DNA of 45,781 nt from contig CALXUQ010000006.1 of NCBI GenBank assembly GCA_944391725.1, forward strand, positions 1 to 45,781, read 5' to 3'. Shown here in pieces: positions 8,354 through 16,637 of this stretch; the first letter of the stretch is position 1, and the number at the start of each line of letters is the position of its first letter. A model generated the notes under the pieces. It searched no databases and had not been told where the DNA came from. It saw only the letters and a list, made by a program, of their open reading frames with translations. The translations under genes were made by a program, and so were the position numbers. This DNA is from an uncultured Alphaproteobacteria bacterium (lineage in GTDB: Bacteria > Pseudomonadota > Alphaproteobacteria > RF32 > CAG-239).

Positions 8354-8668
8354 CTATGCAGGTGACAAGTCATCGCAGACAATAAGCTGCGAATCCGGAA
8401 AAAGAAACTTAACATCAAGTTTAAGCTTCTGACCGGGCTGATAGGTTTCCTTCGGGGATAATGTAAAAAAATGTCCGGACATTTTTTCATCATTATACCT
8501 AAAAGCAACCTCAACTTTAAGGGTGGAAGACTCCTGCACCGAAACTACATCTGCATCACACAAGATTGGACACTTTTTAAGTTTCTTAGCAAACACCCTA
8601 TATTTTCTCATCCGAACATATTGCAGGACGGAAGAAACTAATAATCGAGGCGAGAATAATGCTTTCAT
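8354..8668 (-). CDS. Small hypothetical protein, DUF3592-like beta domain
   Basis: A 104-residue protein. A basic N-terminus (about 1-32) precedes a likely beta domain (ADVVSVQESSTLKVEVAFRY, then a YQPGQKLKLDVKFLF strand pair). The order of strands and the PGQK turn resemble DUF3592-type small domains, but this is pattern resemblance only. The 5' side is notable: nine GANTC sites lie within about 200 bp upstream of its start (8696-8869). Confidence 0.6.
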   Translation of the reverse strand: MKALFSPRLLVSSVLQYVRMRKYRVFAKKLKKCPILCDADVVSVQESSTLKVEVAFRYNDEKMSGHFFTLSPKETYQPGQKLKLDVKFLFPDSQLIVCDDLSPA

Positions 8669-8695
8669 AATAGAGATAATTTTTATTTATGGTTC

Positions 8696-8869
8696 GATTC
8701 TACGATTCGATTCCTTAATTTTGTGTTAAAAAACCAATCTTCGATTCGAAAAAGCTCCATTTTTTTATCAATGGATTCGTTTTTATGACTTTCGACTCGT
8801 AAAATTACGCTTTTGGATTCGCAAAAATTAATTTAGGAGGGTAAAGACTCGGAGCAAATTTTCCGAATC
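8696..8869. promoter_or_regulatory. Cluster of nine GANTC (CcrM-type) sites
   Basis: GANTC occurs at 8696, 8704, 8709, 8743, 8774, 8794, 8816, 8846 and 8865, mostly as GATTCG or GACTCG. GANTC is the target of the cell-cycle methylase CcrM in alphaproteobacteria. The cluster fills the gene-free stretch upstream of the minus-strand gene at 8354-8668. A methylation-controlled promoter is an inference. Confidence 0.6.
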
Positions 8870-8873
8870 GCAA

Positions 8874-8912
8874 AAAAATACCTTTCTTTCTGAGTTAGAA
8901 AGAAAGGTATTG
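8874..8912 (-). terminator. Strong intrinsic terminator of the gene at 8922-9473
   Basis: A perfect 15-bp stem (8877-8891 with 8897-8911) and a 5-base loop GAGTT, followed on the minus strand by a run of T. It begins 11 bp after the stop codon. Confidence 0.92.
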
Positions 8913-8921
8913 ATAATACAC

Positions 8922-9473
8922 TTAGGCTTCAACCACTAAGTTTCCGGTAAAACCATTTAGCTTCGGGAAACAATAATCCGAACAGAATTTTACCTTACAA
9001 ATTTTTCCAGCTTGCAATCTTTTAATGTCCTTATAATCAGCTTCCATATACGCCCATGAACACTGTTCACTGGTATTTTTATCCCAGTAAATCAAACCAA
9101 AGATAAACCCTTCGGCAGCACCACGAACTTCCCAATCATAAGTAGCCCCTTCGGTAAATTTTGATAAGGTGTATTTTTTCCAGTTATGTTTTTTGACCAG
9201 CAAATCCGCCACAATCAGGGCAAAAATACCTATCCCTAACGGAAACACCATCAACACCCATGATCCAAACCACGAACCATAGCAATGTGTATTATAAGCA
9301 AACACACCAGAAAGAATTCCGATTGCAGCTATGACTGCCCCAAAAAGAATATCCCGATAAAACGACCGGACATAAACTTCTTTCACATACGAAATTTTGG
9401 TCACTTTATGATAGATTAATATTGCTACCCAGTAAACCAATAACACCATAAACACAATAAGTAAAAAATCCAT
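8922..9473 (-). CDS. Hypothetical three-helix membrane protein
   Basis: A 183-residue protein with three predicted membrane helices (about 3-22, 43-62 and 69-91), then a cytoplasmic or periplasmic domain of about 90 residues with aromatic residues and three Cys (CKVKFCSDYCF). Unknown family. The soluble part (WEVRGAAEGFIFGLIYW, then QAGKICKVKFCS) has a strand pattern similar to the neighbours at 7710 and 8354. It has its own strong terminator and appears to be a single-gene unit. Confidence 0.7.
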   Translation of the reverse strand: MDFLLIVFMVLLVYWVAILIYHKVTKISYVKEVYVRSFYRDILFGAVIAAIGILSGVFAYNTHCYGSWFGSWVLMVFPLGIGIFALIVADLLVKKHNWKKYTLSKFTEGATYDWEVRGAAEGFIFGLIYWDKNTSEQCSWAYMEADYKDIKRLQAGKICKVKFCSDYCFPKLNGFTGNLVVEA

Positions 9474-9587
9474 AAGCTTAAAATTTTAAGTTAATAATTA
9501 AATTATTTTGACAAATCATAGACAATATCTCTTGTATAGTCAACGAAAAATCTGACTATTGCTTAAATTTCCTGGCTCACACCACCA

Positions 9588-9618
9588 AAAAAGCACCCCC
9601 AAAGGGGTGCTTTTTTTT
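9588..9618 (-). terminator. Intrinsic terminator of pnp
   Basis: AAGCACCCC (9591-9599) / GGGGTGCTT (9604-9612) with a short loop and flanking runs of A and T. It lies about 20 bp past the pnp stop. Confidence 0.93.
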
Positions 9619-9638
9619 CATAGAAAATATGGATTAAA

Positions 9639-11759
9639 TTATTTTTCCAAATCTTCACCGGTTTCCTGATTAACCCGTTTAGCCGACAATTTAATCTTGC
9701 CGCGGTTATCAGTTCCCAAGCATTTAACCCACATGCTGTCACCTTCTTTGTAGAAGTCCGAAACCGAAGCAATCCGTTCATTTTTGATTTCTGAAATATG
9801 AACCAATCCTTCGGTCGTACCCAAGAAGCGTACAAAAGCACCAAAATCCATAATCTTGGTCACTACACCATGATAGATTTTGCCTTCTTCCGGTTCAGCC
9901 ACAATACCCATAATCCACTCTAACGCGGCATCACCGTCTTCTTTCTTCATGGAAGCGATTTTGATAACACCATCGTCACTGATATCAATTTTGGTATTGG
10001 TTTTTTCGACAATTTCGCGGATAACCTTACCACCGGTACCGATAACTTCACGAATTTTATCAATCGGGATTTTAATTGCCACAATTCCCGGAGCCAAAGG
10101 CGACACATTCGGACGCGGCTCTGCAATAGCTTTCGCCATTTCGCCCAAGATATGAATTCTGCCTTCATGAGCCTGAGCCAAAGCGGTCTGCATAATCTCT
10201 TTGGTGATAGAGGTGATTTTAATATCCATCTGCAAAGCGGTTACACCATCTTTCGTACCGGCCACCTTAAAGTCCATATCACCAAGATGGTCTTCATCAC
10301 CCAAAATATCGGTCAGAACAGCCACTCTGCCGTCATCTTCCTTAATCAAACCCATTGCAATACCGGCCACAGGTTTTGCCATCGGCACACCGGCTGCCAT
10401 CAAAGACATACAGGTACCGCAAACGGTCGCCATTGAAGAAGAACCGTTAGATTCCATAATTTCCGATACCACGCGAACGGTATAAGGGAAGGTATCTTTG
10501 TTTTTTGGCATCATCGGATGAATAGCCCGCCAAGCGAGTTTTCCATGTCCAATCTCACGACGTCCCGGAGAACCCAAACGACCGCACTCACCGACCGAGA
10601 ACGGAGGGAAGTTATAGTTGAGCATAAAGTCTTCTTTGTACTCAGCCATCAAACCATCAACCACTTGCGCATCTTCACCGGTACCCAAAGTGGTAACTAC
10701 CAAAGCCTGAGTTTCACCACGAGTAAACAGAGCCGAACCATGAGCACGCGGCAAAACATCAACTTCGCATTGGATTGGACGAACCGTTTTGGTGTCACGA
10801 CCATCAATACGATGACCGGTAGTCAAAACTTTTTCGCGAACCACGGTGTGCATCAACTTTTCAATCACATCACCGACATAGCGCATTTCAATTTCATTTT
10901 CAGGATCAATAGTAGCTTTAACTTCTTCCGAGGCTTTAGCCACCAAATCACCGCGTTTGAGTTTATCTGTCTCTTTGAAAGCTTCTTCAAACTTGCCACG
11001 AAATTCTTTTTCCACCCGAGCATAGAGATCATCAAACTCTTTGGGGAATACCGGAGTTTCCCAAGGCTCTTTACCGGCTTCTGCTTGCAGTTCCTTAATC
11101 ATCTTGATAACCGGTTGGAAGTTATCAAAACCAAACATCACCGCACCGAGCATCACTTCTTCGGAAAGTTCTTGAGCTTCCGATTCCACCATCAGCACAC
11201 CTTCAGAAGTACCGGCCACGGTCAATTCCAAATCGGTGTCTTTCATTTGTTCGATAGTCGGGTTCAAAATATACTGACCATTTTTATAGCCCACTTTTGC
11301 AGCCCCGATCGGCCCCATAAACGGAATACCCGAAATTGCCAAAGCTGCAGATGCAGCTACCATAGAAACAATATCAGAATCTGTTTCTTGGTCATGACTT
11401 AAAACTGTACAAATAATTTGCACTTCATTTTTGAAAGCATCCGGGAACAACGGACGAATAGGTCTGTCAATCAAACGCGAGATTAACACTTCACGTTCAG
11501 AAGGTTTACCTTCTCTTTTCATAAAACCGCCGGGCACTTTACCGGTAGCATAATATTTTTCCTGATAGTTAACTGTCAAAGGGAAAAAGTCTTGATCTTC
11601 TTTAACCTCTTTTGCTGCCACCACCGTTGCAATAACTTCTGTTTCGCCATAAGTAGCCACAACTGCGCCGGTAGCTTGTCTGGCCATTTTACCTGTTTCT
11701 AAGACTAACTTGCGTCCGCCCCAATCCATCTCTTTTCTGGACACCTTAAAATCAATCAT
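9639..11759 (-). CDS. pnp: Polyribonucleotide nucleotidyltransferase (PNPase)
   Basis: A 706-residue phosphorolytic 3'-5' exoribonuclease, a core part of mRNA decay. In order: RNase PH domain 1 (from about residue 1; [21 protein letters not shown]), the helical linker, RNase PH domain 2 ([12 protein letters not shown], then [23 protein letters not shown]), a KH domain ([20 protein letters not shown]) and an S1 domain ([20 protein letters not shown]). The start at 11759 ([13 protein letters not shown]) fits family N-termini and follows GAAAGG; an in-frame TTG at 11777 would overlap that site. It follows rpsO, the conserved rpsO-pnp order, and the leader between them can form a long hairpin. 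Confidence 0.97.
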   Translation of the reverse strand: MIDFKVSRKEMDWGGRKLVLETGKMARQATGAVVATYGETEVIATVVAAKEVKEDQDFFPLTVNYQEKYYATGKVPGGFMKREGKPSEREVLISRLIDRPIRPLFPDAFKNEVQIICTVLSHDQETDSDIVSMVAASAALAISGIPFMGPIGAAKVGYKNGQYILNPTIEQMKDTDLELTVAGTSEGVLMVESEAQELSEEVMLGAVMFGFDNFQPVIKMIKELQAEAGKEPWETPVFPKEFDDLYARVEKEFRGKFEEAFKETDKLKRGDLVAKASEEVKATIDPENEIEMRYVGDVIEKLMHTVVREKVLTTGHRIDGRDTKTVRPIQCEVDVLPRAHGSALFTRGETQALVVTTLGTGEDAQVVDGLMAEYKEDFMLNYNFPPFSVGECGRLGSPGRREIGHGKLAWRAIHPMMPKNKDTFPYTVRVVSEIMESNGSSSMATVCGTCMSLMAAGVPMAKPVAGIAMGLIKEDDGRVAVLTDILGDEDHLGDMDFKVAGTKDGVTALQMDIKITSITKEIMQTALAQAHEGRIHILGEMAKAIAEPRPNVSPLAPGIVAIKIPIDKIREVIGTGGKVIREIVEKTNTKIDISDDGVIKIASMKKEDGDAALEWIMGIVAEPEEGKIYHGVVTKIMDFGAFVRFLGTTEGLVHISEIKNERIASVSDFYKEGDSMWVKCLGTDNRGKIKLSAKRVNQETGEDLEK

Positions 11760-11903
11760 ACTTTTTTTACCTTTCAATTATCTATCTATTCATTTCATCC
11801 TCACCCCGAAAACCATTTCGAGGATTTAAAAGGAATGCGGAGCCCCATTGCCCCGCACCCTCTGCAACAATCATACAATCATCGCATCAGACATACTTTG
11901 CAA

Positions 11904-11961
11904 GCAATATCTCACCAGAGATTTTCTTAACTTCAAATTTCTCATCATTATGTGATATTGC
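11904..11961 (-). ncRNA. Stem-loop in the pnp leader
   Basis: GCAATATC (11904-11911) is the inverse of GATATTGC (11954-11961), and the inner segments AGAAATTT and AAAATCTCT can pair further with one mismatch. The hairpin would sit in the RNA between rpsO and pnp. In E. coli the pnp leader hairpin is cut by RNase III as part of PNPase autoregulation; a similar role here is inferred from position only. Confidence 0.45.
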
Positions 11962-11979
11962 ATACAAACCAGCCCAAAA

Positions 11980-12249
11980 TTACTTACGCAAATCCAACTT
12001 CTTAATGATATCTTGATATCTGCTTTCGCTGGTAGATTTCAAGTAATCAAGCAGGTGGCGGCGTTTACTAACCATTTTCATCAAACCCAAACGAGAATGC
12101 AAATCTTTTTTGTGAACATTAAAATGCTCAATCAAGCTGTTGATACGAGCAGTCCAGATTGCAATTTGAACTTCCGGAGAACCGGTATCATTCGGGTTCA
12201 AACCATAAGTTTTGATTAGTTCTTGTTTCTTTTCATTAGAAATCGACAT
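11980..12249 (-). CDS. rpsO: Ribosomal protein uS15
   Basis: An 89-residue small-subunit protein that binds 16S rRNA early in assembly. The sequence [20 protein letters not shown] and the stretch [20 protein letters not shown] are diagnostic, and the length is exact for the family. The start at 12249 has GAGGA upstream. truB ends 17 bp upstream and pnp lies downstream, giving truB-rpsO-pnp. Confidence 0.97.
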   Translation of the reverse strand: MSISNEKKQELIKTYGLNPNDTGSPEVQIAIWTARINSLIEHFNVHKKDLHSRLGLMKMVSKRRHLLDYLKSTSESRYQDIIKKLDLRK

Positions 12250-12266
12250 CTTATTTTTCCTCATAT

Positions 12267-13175
12267 TTAGTAATTAAACACTCGAACCGGAGCAATTTTG
12301 CGCTCCTCGATTCGCACTATTGCCGTCAACTTTTGCTGAAATACTGCCGCCACTTCTTTCCCATACAAATTTTGCACATCATAAGATTTAGGAGAGATTG
12401 ACTGCCCGAGCTTAAGTTTCTCGGCATCTGCCTCCGATACAGCTATGACCGCGATGTCGCGCAGTGAAGTTAATAACGGAAGCAAAAACTGTTTTAGGTC
12501 TTCACTATGCACTACTTTTTTTAATTTTTCCAGTAAAATCGTATCCTCAAGCGAAAAAATTCCGCATTTTGTGCGGCAAAGCTCCTCCAAATAGCCGCAA
12601 GTACCGAGTTTTTGCGCCAAATCCATTGCTAAAGTCCGCACATATGTTCCCTTTGAACAGCAGACCTTAAAACGCGCCCGATTAGGCGGCAAATCCTCCA
12701 GCCATTGTAAATCATAAATCGTAACCGTTCTTTCCGGTATTTCTACATCTTGCCCCTTTCTAACCAAATCATAGGCGCGTTGACCATTGATTTTGATAGC
12801 CGAATACGCCGGCGGGATTTGCTTTATCTCACCGATAAACTCCGGAATAACATTAAAAATTTCTTCTCGGCTTGGAATTTTATCATTGGTTTCGATTATT
12901 TCTCCGGTCAAATCGCCGCTGTCGGTTTTTTTGCCCCATACCACCACAAATTCATATTCTTTTTTGGCCTCCGTCACATAAGGAATAAGCTTGGTCGCCT
13001 CCCCAAAAGCAATCGGCAACACTCCGGTTGCAAAAGGATCCAACGTTCCGGTATGACCGTTTTTTTTGGCATTAAACATTTTTCTGGTTTGGTTAACCAC
13101 ATCGGTAGAGCCCATACCTGCCGACTTATTAATTACCAACCAACCGTGAATATCTTCGCCTTTTTTGTGTTTCAT
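12267..13175 (-). CDS. truB: tRNA pseudouridine(55) synthase TruB
   Basis: A 302-residue enzyme that makes pseudouridine 55 in the T-loop of tRNAs. [17 protein letters not shown], the catalytic-Asp motif [15 protein letters not shown], and [20 protein letters not shown] are all present. [19 protein letters not shown] is the second conserved block, and the C-terminus is PUA-like. ATG at 13175 has GAGG just upstream. rbfA, usually directly upstream of truB, is separated from it here by two unknown genes. Confidence 0.96.
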   Translation of the reverse strand: MKHKKGEDIHGWLVINKSAGMGSTDVVNQTRKMFNAKKNGHTGTLDPFATGVLPIAFGEATKLIPYVTEAKKEYEFVVVWGKKTDSGDLTGEIIETNDKIPSREEIFNVIPEFIGEIKQIPPAYSAIKINGQRAYDLVRKGQDVEIPERTVTIYDLQWLEDLPPNRARFKVCCSKGTYVRTLAMDLAQKLGTCGYLEELCRTKCGIFSLEDTILLEKLKKVVHSEDLKQFLLPLLTSLRDIAVIAVSEADAEKLKLGQSISPKSYDVQNLYGKEVAAVFQQKLTAIVRIEERKIAPVRVFNY

Positions 13176-13231
13176 CAAAACCTCATTACCAATTTTGCTA
13201 AATTATATACAGCCAACCACATTTGTCCAGA

Positions 13232-13276
13232 CATAAAAAAACGGGGCTCACTCTCAAAGCAAGCCCGGTTTTCTTT
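13232..13276 (-). terminator. Terminator of the gene at 13284-13742
   Basis: An imperfect stem (ACGGGGCT at 13241-13248 with AGCCCGGT at 13262-13269), followed on the minus strand by a T run. It begins 15 bp after the stop. Confidence 0.75.
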
Positions 13277-13283
13277 CATTTAA

Positions 13284-13742
13284 TCAGACTGCAATTAGTT
13301 CCGACATTCCGTCAGAATACTGCAGTGTGATACTTTTTCTAAGTCCCCGCTGGCAACCTTTACACCAAAATGTTATCAATCTGTTGCCATCAATTTTAGA
13401 GAACTTTACTTTATCGGAAGAACTATAAATAAAGAATTTATGTTCTTCATCTATCATACTTCCGAGCAAAATCTTCTCGGCCGGAGTATACAGCTTCCAT
13501 TTGCTGTCAATCTCCAAAGCCGCCAAACGGTTCTCATCGAGCAAGAAAAACTTAGTAAATACCCCGTATTTACGATATTTTTCTCCGCCGACACAAATTG
13601 CAAACATCGTACCGTCTTGATTTGTACCAATCACAAAATTTCCGCAAATCTGGTACTTTGTTCCCAATTTATGAACCGTTAAACCTTCTAACAATACCCA
13701 TACTCCATTGTAGTATGCGATATTAAGATTTTTTTCGGCCAT
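13284..13742 (-). CDS. Hypothetical protein, lineage-specific
   Basis: A 152-residue soluble protein, rich in aromatic residues and probably all-beta (repeated short hydrophobic stretches such as YQICGNFVIGTN and KFFLLDENRLAALEI). It has a Cys pair near the end (FWCKGCQRG). I do not recognise a family. Together with the next gene it splits the usual rbfA-truB pair, and both have their own terminators, which suggests an insertion into an old operon. Confidence 0.65.
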   Translation of the reverse strand: MAEKNLNIAYYNGVWVLLEGLTVHKLGTKYQICGNFVIGTNQDGTMFAICVGGEKYRKYGVFTKFFLLDENRLAALEIDSKWKLYTPAEKILLGSMIDEEHKFFIYSSSDKVKFSKIDGNRLITFWCKGCQRGLRKSITLQYSDGMSELIAV

Positions 13743-13829
13743 ACTATAACTATATATAATTTAACAATTTTTATACTGAGTTTTCAATAAAGCACATCTT
13801 TAGACAAAAGTCAACAAAAATCTTTAAAA

Positions 13830-13862
13830 GCCCAAAGGCGCCTTATTCAGACGCCTTTGTCA
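13830..13862 (-). terminator. Terminator-like hairpin over the stop of the gene at 13843-14562
   Basis: AAAGGCG (13834-13840) pairs with CGCCTTT (13852-13858), and a short T-rich stretch follows on the minus strand. The hairpin includes the stop codon. Confidence 0.6.
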
Positions 13863-14562
13863 CAAAACATTTCCCTTTTTCAGACAACTTTTTACCCTTC
13901 CGCACTCTGGCAAGTTGCTCATTAAGACAATCTGCTTTCCAAAACGAACTGCCTTCAACAAACACCCGACAAGCGCCAAAGCGTATCAAATCCGGAACAG
14001 AGACCAATTCCAACACATAATCCCACAAGCCGTCAAACCGCTCAAAAGCATATTGCTCCTGCAGGCGATACTTTTTCAGATTTCGATAAATTTTAAAATA
14101 CAATTCACCTTCAAACAAAAAGTACACTAAAAGCATCTTTTTGCGAAACACAAAATTAGTGTTGCTGCACCAAAAACCGTTTTTGCTTAATCCCAAATAC
14201 AGATATTGCAACGTATCCATTTGAAACAAATACCAATATCTGCCTTTTCGAGAAAACACAAATTTTTGCCAAATCAACCACTCATCACAATCATGGTTAG
14301 CCAAGCACAAAAGTTTTTGTTCTTCGCAAAAATAATACACCGTCGTCAAACCACTTGGAACATCTCGAAATACAAACACATTTTTTTTCGGACAACTATA
14401 ATATTGTGCCCGAATAATCTTTCGCCAATGTTTAGTATTACTACGACAAATCAGCAGTTCAAACTTACCATCGACAACATCAATTTTCACTTTTGAAGCC
14501 AACCATTGATAACGACGCCGCGGTTTAATTTTTTTAATAAAAGGAATTTTTTCACTTTGCAT
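13843..14562 (-). CDS. Hypothetical protein, lineage-specific, aromatic-rich
   Basis: A 239-residue protein unusually rich in Phe, Tyr, Trp, Lys and Cys. It is probably beta-rich in the middle (YYFCEEQKLLCLANHDCDEW, KGRYWYLFQMDTLQYLYLGL) with a basic N-terminus (KKIKPRRRYQW). No signal peptide is evident. I do not recognise it. Style and location match the smaller protein at 13284-13742, and the two may be distant relatives. It is AT-rich compared with flanking housekeeping genes, which would fit a late arrival in the rbfA-truB block. Confidence 0.65.
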   Translation of the reverse strand: MQSEKIPFIKKIKPRRRYQWLASKVKIDVVDGKFELLICRSNTKHWRKIIRAQYYSCPKKNVFVFRDVPSGLTTVYYFCEEQKLLCLANHDCDEWLIWQKFVFSRKGRYWYLFQMDTLQYLYLGLSKNGFWCSNTNFVFRKKMLLVYFLFEGELYFKIYRNLKKYRLQEQYAFERFDGLWDYVLELVSVPDLIRFGACRVFVEGSSFWKADCLNEQLARVRKGKKLSEKGKCFVTKASE

Positions 14563-14673
14563 AATAAAAATACTAATAAAATTACTAATAAATATTTTTC
14601 AATTCTTCATACGCCACAAACTGATACTTTGCAACATAAATTTTTCAATTTTTTATTGCGGCCTATTTTCCCA

Positions 14674-14704
14674 ACAAAAAAGGCCTGCCGGCCTTTTTTT
14701 ATGA
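14674..14704 (-). terminator. Intrinsic terminator of rbfA
   Basis: AAAAAGGCC (up to 14685) pairs with GGCCTTTTT (from 14690) around the loop TGCC. On the minus strand it ends in a T run and overlaps the rbfA stop codon. Confidence 0.85.
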
Positions 14705-15085
14705 TTGAGTACTTAAATCTCTCTGCACTTTTGGATCTCTGAGCAATTTTTCAATTTGATCCACCCGAGCAAAACTCTCATCAACCTTAAAAAACAACTC
14801 CGGACTATAACGCAGTTGCAACCTAGCGCTCACTTGCTTACGCAAATAATTAGCCGCCAATTGCAAACCGTTTAGAGCCTCTTTCAAGCCGACACCGTTA
14901 GTTGTCATTACATACACCGAAGCATATTTCAAATCCGGAGAAACCTCTACGTCGGTAATAGTCACCAAAGCATTAATCCCTTCCAGATTATGAATTTCAC
15001 CTTTATCTACCATTGTGGCCAAAATTTTTCTGATTTCCTGACCTACTCGCAACTGACGCTGAGATGGTTCTTTTCTTTCCGCCAT
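14699..15085 (-). CDS. rbfA: Ribosome-binding factor A
   Basis: A 128-residue KH-like protein needed for late 30S maturation. Evidence: SQRQLRVGQEIRKILATMV at the start, ALVTITDVEVSPDLKYASVYV in the core, and LRKQVSARLQLRYSPELFFKVDESFARVDQIEKLL at the end. The start at 15085 is preceded by GGGAGA. infB, its usual partner, is not in the window; upstream here is the sugar-kinase operon. Confidence 0.94.
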   Translation of the reverse strand: MAERKEPSQRQLRVGQEIRKILATMVDKGEIHNLEGINALVTITDVEVSPDLKYASVYVMTTNGVGLKEALNGLQLAANYLRKQVSARLQLRYSPELFFKVDESFARVDQIEKLLRDPKVQRDLSTQS

Positions 15086-15192
15086 AGCATATCTCCCTTC
15101 ACAAATTCGCCTATGTATAACTGATACACTGCAATTTTGCAAGCAAAATCAACCTCTCAAAATCAGATTATCAGTTTTTCGCGCAATAATAT

Positions 15193-16635
15193 CTAAAAAG
15201 TACCAATCTCTGAACTAGGCTTACGCTCTTTATAACTTCCTATCAAAGAAATTGAAGATATTGTATCACCCATACCCACCAGTGTTACCGGATTATCCAC
15301 CAAAATCGTCGGCACTGCAATCACTTCATTTTCTGCATAATCCGCAATACCGGTTTTAAGCATATTCGGACGTTTCATAAATTTAACCAACGCCCGCAAT
15401 TCTTTCAAGCCCACATCACCGACTTCTCTGCTCAATGACCACAAAGGCTCATGTCCGCAATTATCAATATTACCGATTTTTGCCTTATGAGCAGCCACGG
15501 AGGCCGCCAGCATCATTCCCTTACGATTATTTTCGGGATTAATTTTGAAAAACTTATTTTGCAAAGTAATATACAAACCAAACATATGCAGCTGAATCCG
15601 CGGACATTTGGTTTTTTCCTTAATTTTGAGCAAAGCCTCAAACAAGTTAACACTATCTGGGTTATCCTCACACTTTTTGGCCAGTTCTTCTTCTCCGATA
15701 ACCTGCAACACATCAATAGTTTCGCGTTCATTAACTCCGATAGAATCCACCAACGGCACAATCTTGTTAACAATTGCTTTTCTGATTGCCACATCTTGAG
15801 TTGAGGCCAATTCCAAATGAATAACACAGCCCAAACATTTTTGCCGCCAGGCATCAATCACCGGCAAAGCCTTATCCAACAGTTTCAACCCGCCGGAACT
15901 TTTGGTAAGAGCATGGAAACCCGATAAAATAACATAATTCAGCTTTTGGTTTTCAATATCCCTAACAAAAGCCTCATCAATAGTCAAACTCAAATTCAGC
16001 GGGTCATAAGTCGCAATAAATCGATTTGATTTCGGACATTCCACCTTGTTGCCCTCAAACTCAAATACATCACCCTTATCAAACTCCAAAATCCAATGGA
16101 TTAGCGGAACATCTTTTGCCCGATTAATCTGGAAAGCCGGTTTTTCTTCACCATTTTCATCAAAAGAGCGCAAATTTTCAAACTTAAGAAATTGGTTGGC
16201 CTGTTTTTTAGGCAAAGAGTTCGTATGCACATACACTTTTTGCACTCCGCAGGCTGCCATTGCATTAGCCACAATTCCGGCCTGACCGCCCATTTGCAAA
16301 CGATCATACCCAATTTCCTTATTCATCCAATTATAAACCGCCAAATTTTCCGTAATCCATTCTTCGGCAATACCTTTTTCAAAACACTTGACTAACCCTT
16401 TGATTACATCGGCCGGTTTTTCAATTTTTGCTTTTTTAATTTTATGCAGTTCATCCCAAGACAGATTGAGCTTTGAGGCCAACTCGGCAATTCTGCTGCC
16501 AGATACTTTTAGTACCGCATCAATATTAGTATTAAAAGCAGTTGATACCGCCTCCACTTTTTTAACATCATTAAAAACGCTCGGAACAATCCGATAATTA
16601 TTAAGCCAAACTTGCTTTAATTCCTCATCAGTCAT
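15193..16635 (-). CDS. ADP-dependent sugar kinase (ADP-glucokinase/phosphofructokinase family)
   Basis: A 480-residue protein of the ADP-dependent glucokinase/phosphofructokinase family (ribokinase fold), which phosphorylates glucose or fructose-6-phosphate with ADP as donor. Visible motifs: GGQAGIVANAMAACG (about 116-130, substrate side), GFHAL (239-243), HLELAS (273-278, the HxE region), SIGVNERE (NxxE metal motif, 302-305), RIQLHMFGLYI (346-356), and the catalytic GxGD in NPVTLVGMGDTIS (Asp457). The family is best known from Euryarchaeota and from animals; it is uncommon in bacteria. It begins 2 bp after the HemY-like gene stop, with GAGG inside that gene, so the three genes form an operon. 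Whether glucose or fructose-6-phosphate is used cannot be read from the sequence. Confidence 0.87.
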   Translation of the reverse strand: MTDEELKQVWLNNYRIVPSVFNDVKKVEAVSTAFNTNIDAVLKVSGSRIAELASKLNLSWDELHKIKKAKIEKPADVIKGLVKCFEKGIAEEWITENLAVYNWMNKEIGYDRLQMGGQAGIVANAMAACGVQKVYVHTNSLPKKQANQFLKFENLRSFDENGEEKPAFQINRAKDVPLIHWILEFDKGDVFEFEGNKVECPKSNRFIATYDPLNLSLTIDEAFVRDIENQKLNYVILSGFHALTKSSGGLKLLDKALPVIDAWRQKCLGCVIHLELASTQDVAIRKAIVNKIVPLVDSIGVNERETIDVLQVIGEEELAKKCEDNPDSVNLFEALLKIKEKTKCPRIQLHMFGLYITLQNKFFKINPENNRKGMMLAASVAAHKAKIGNIDNCGHEPLWSLSREVGDVGLKELRALVKFMKRPNMLKTGIADYAENEVIAVPTILVDNPVTLVGMGDTISSISLIGSYKERKPSSEIGTF

Positions 16636-16637
16636 GA

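Noticed and set aside
8690-8715. GGTTCGATTC resembles a tRNA T-loop
   Set aside because: No flanking stems, anticodon arm or acceptor stem could be paired; it is part of the GANTC cluster.
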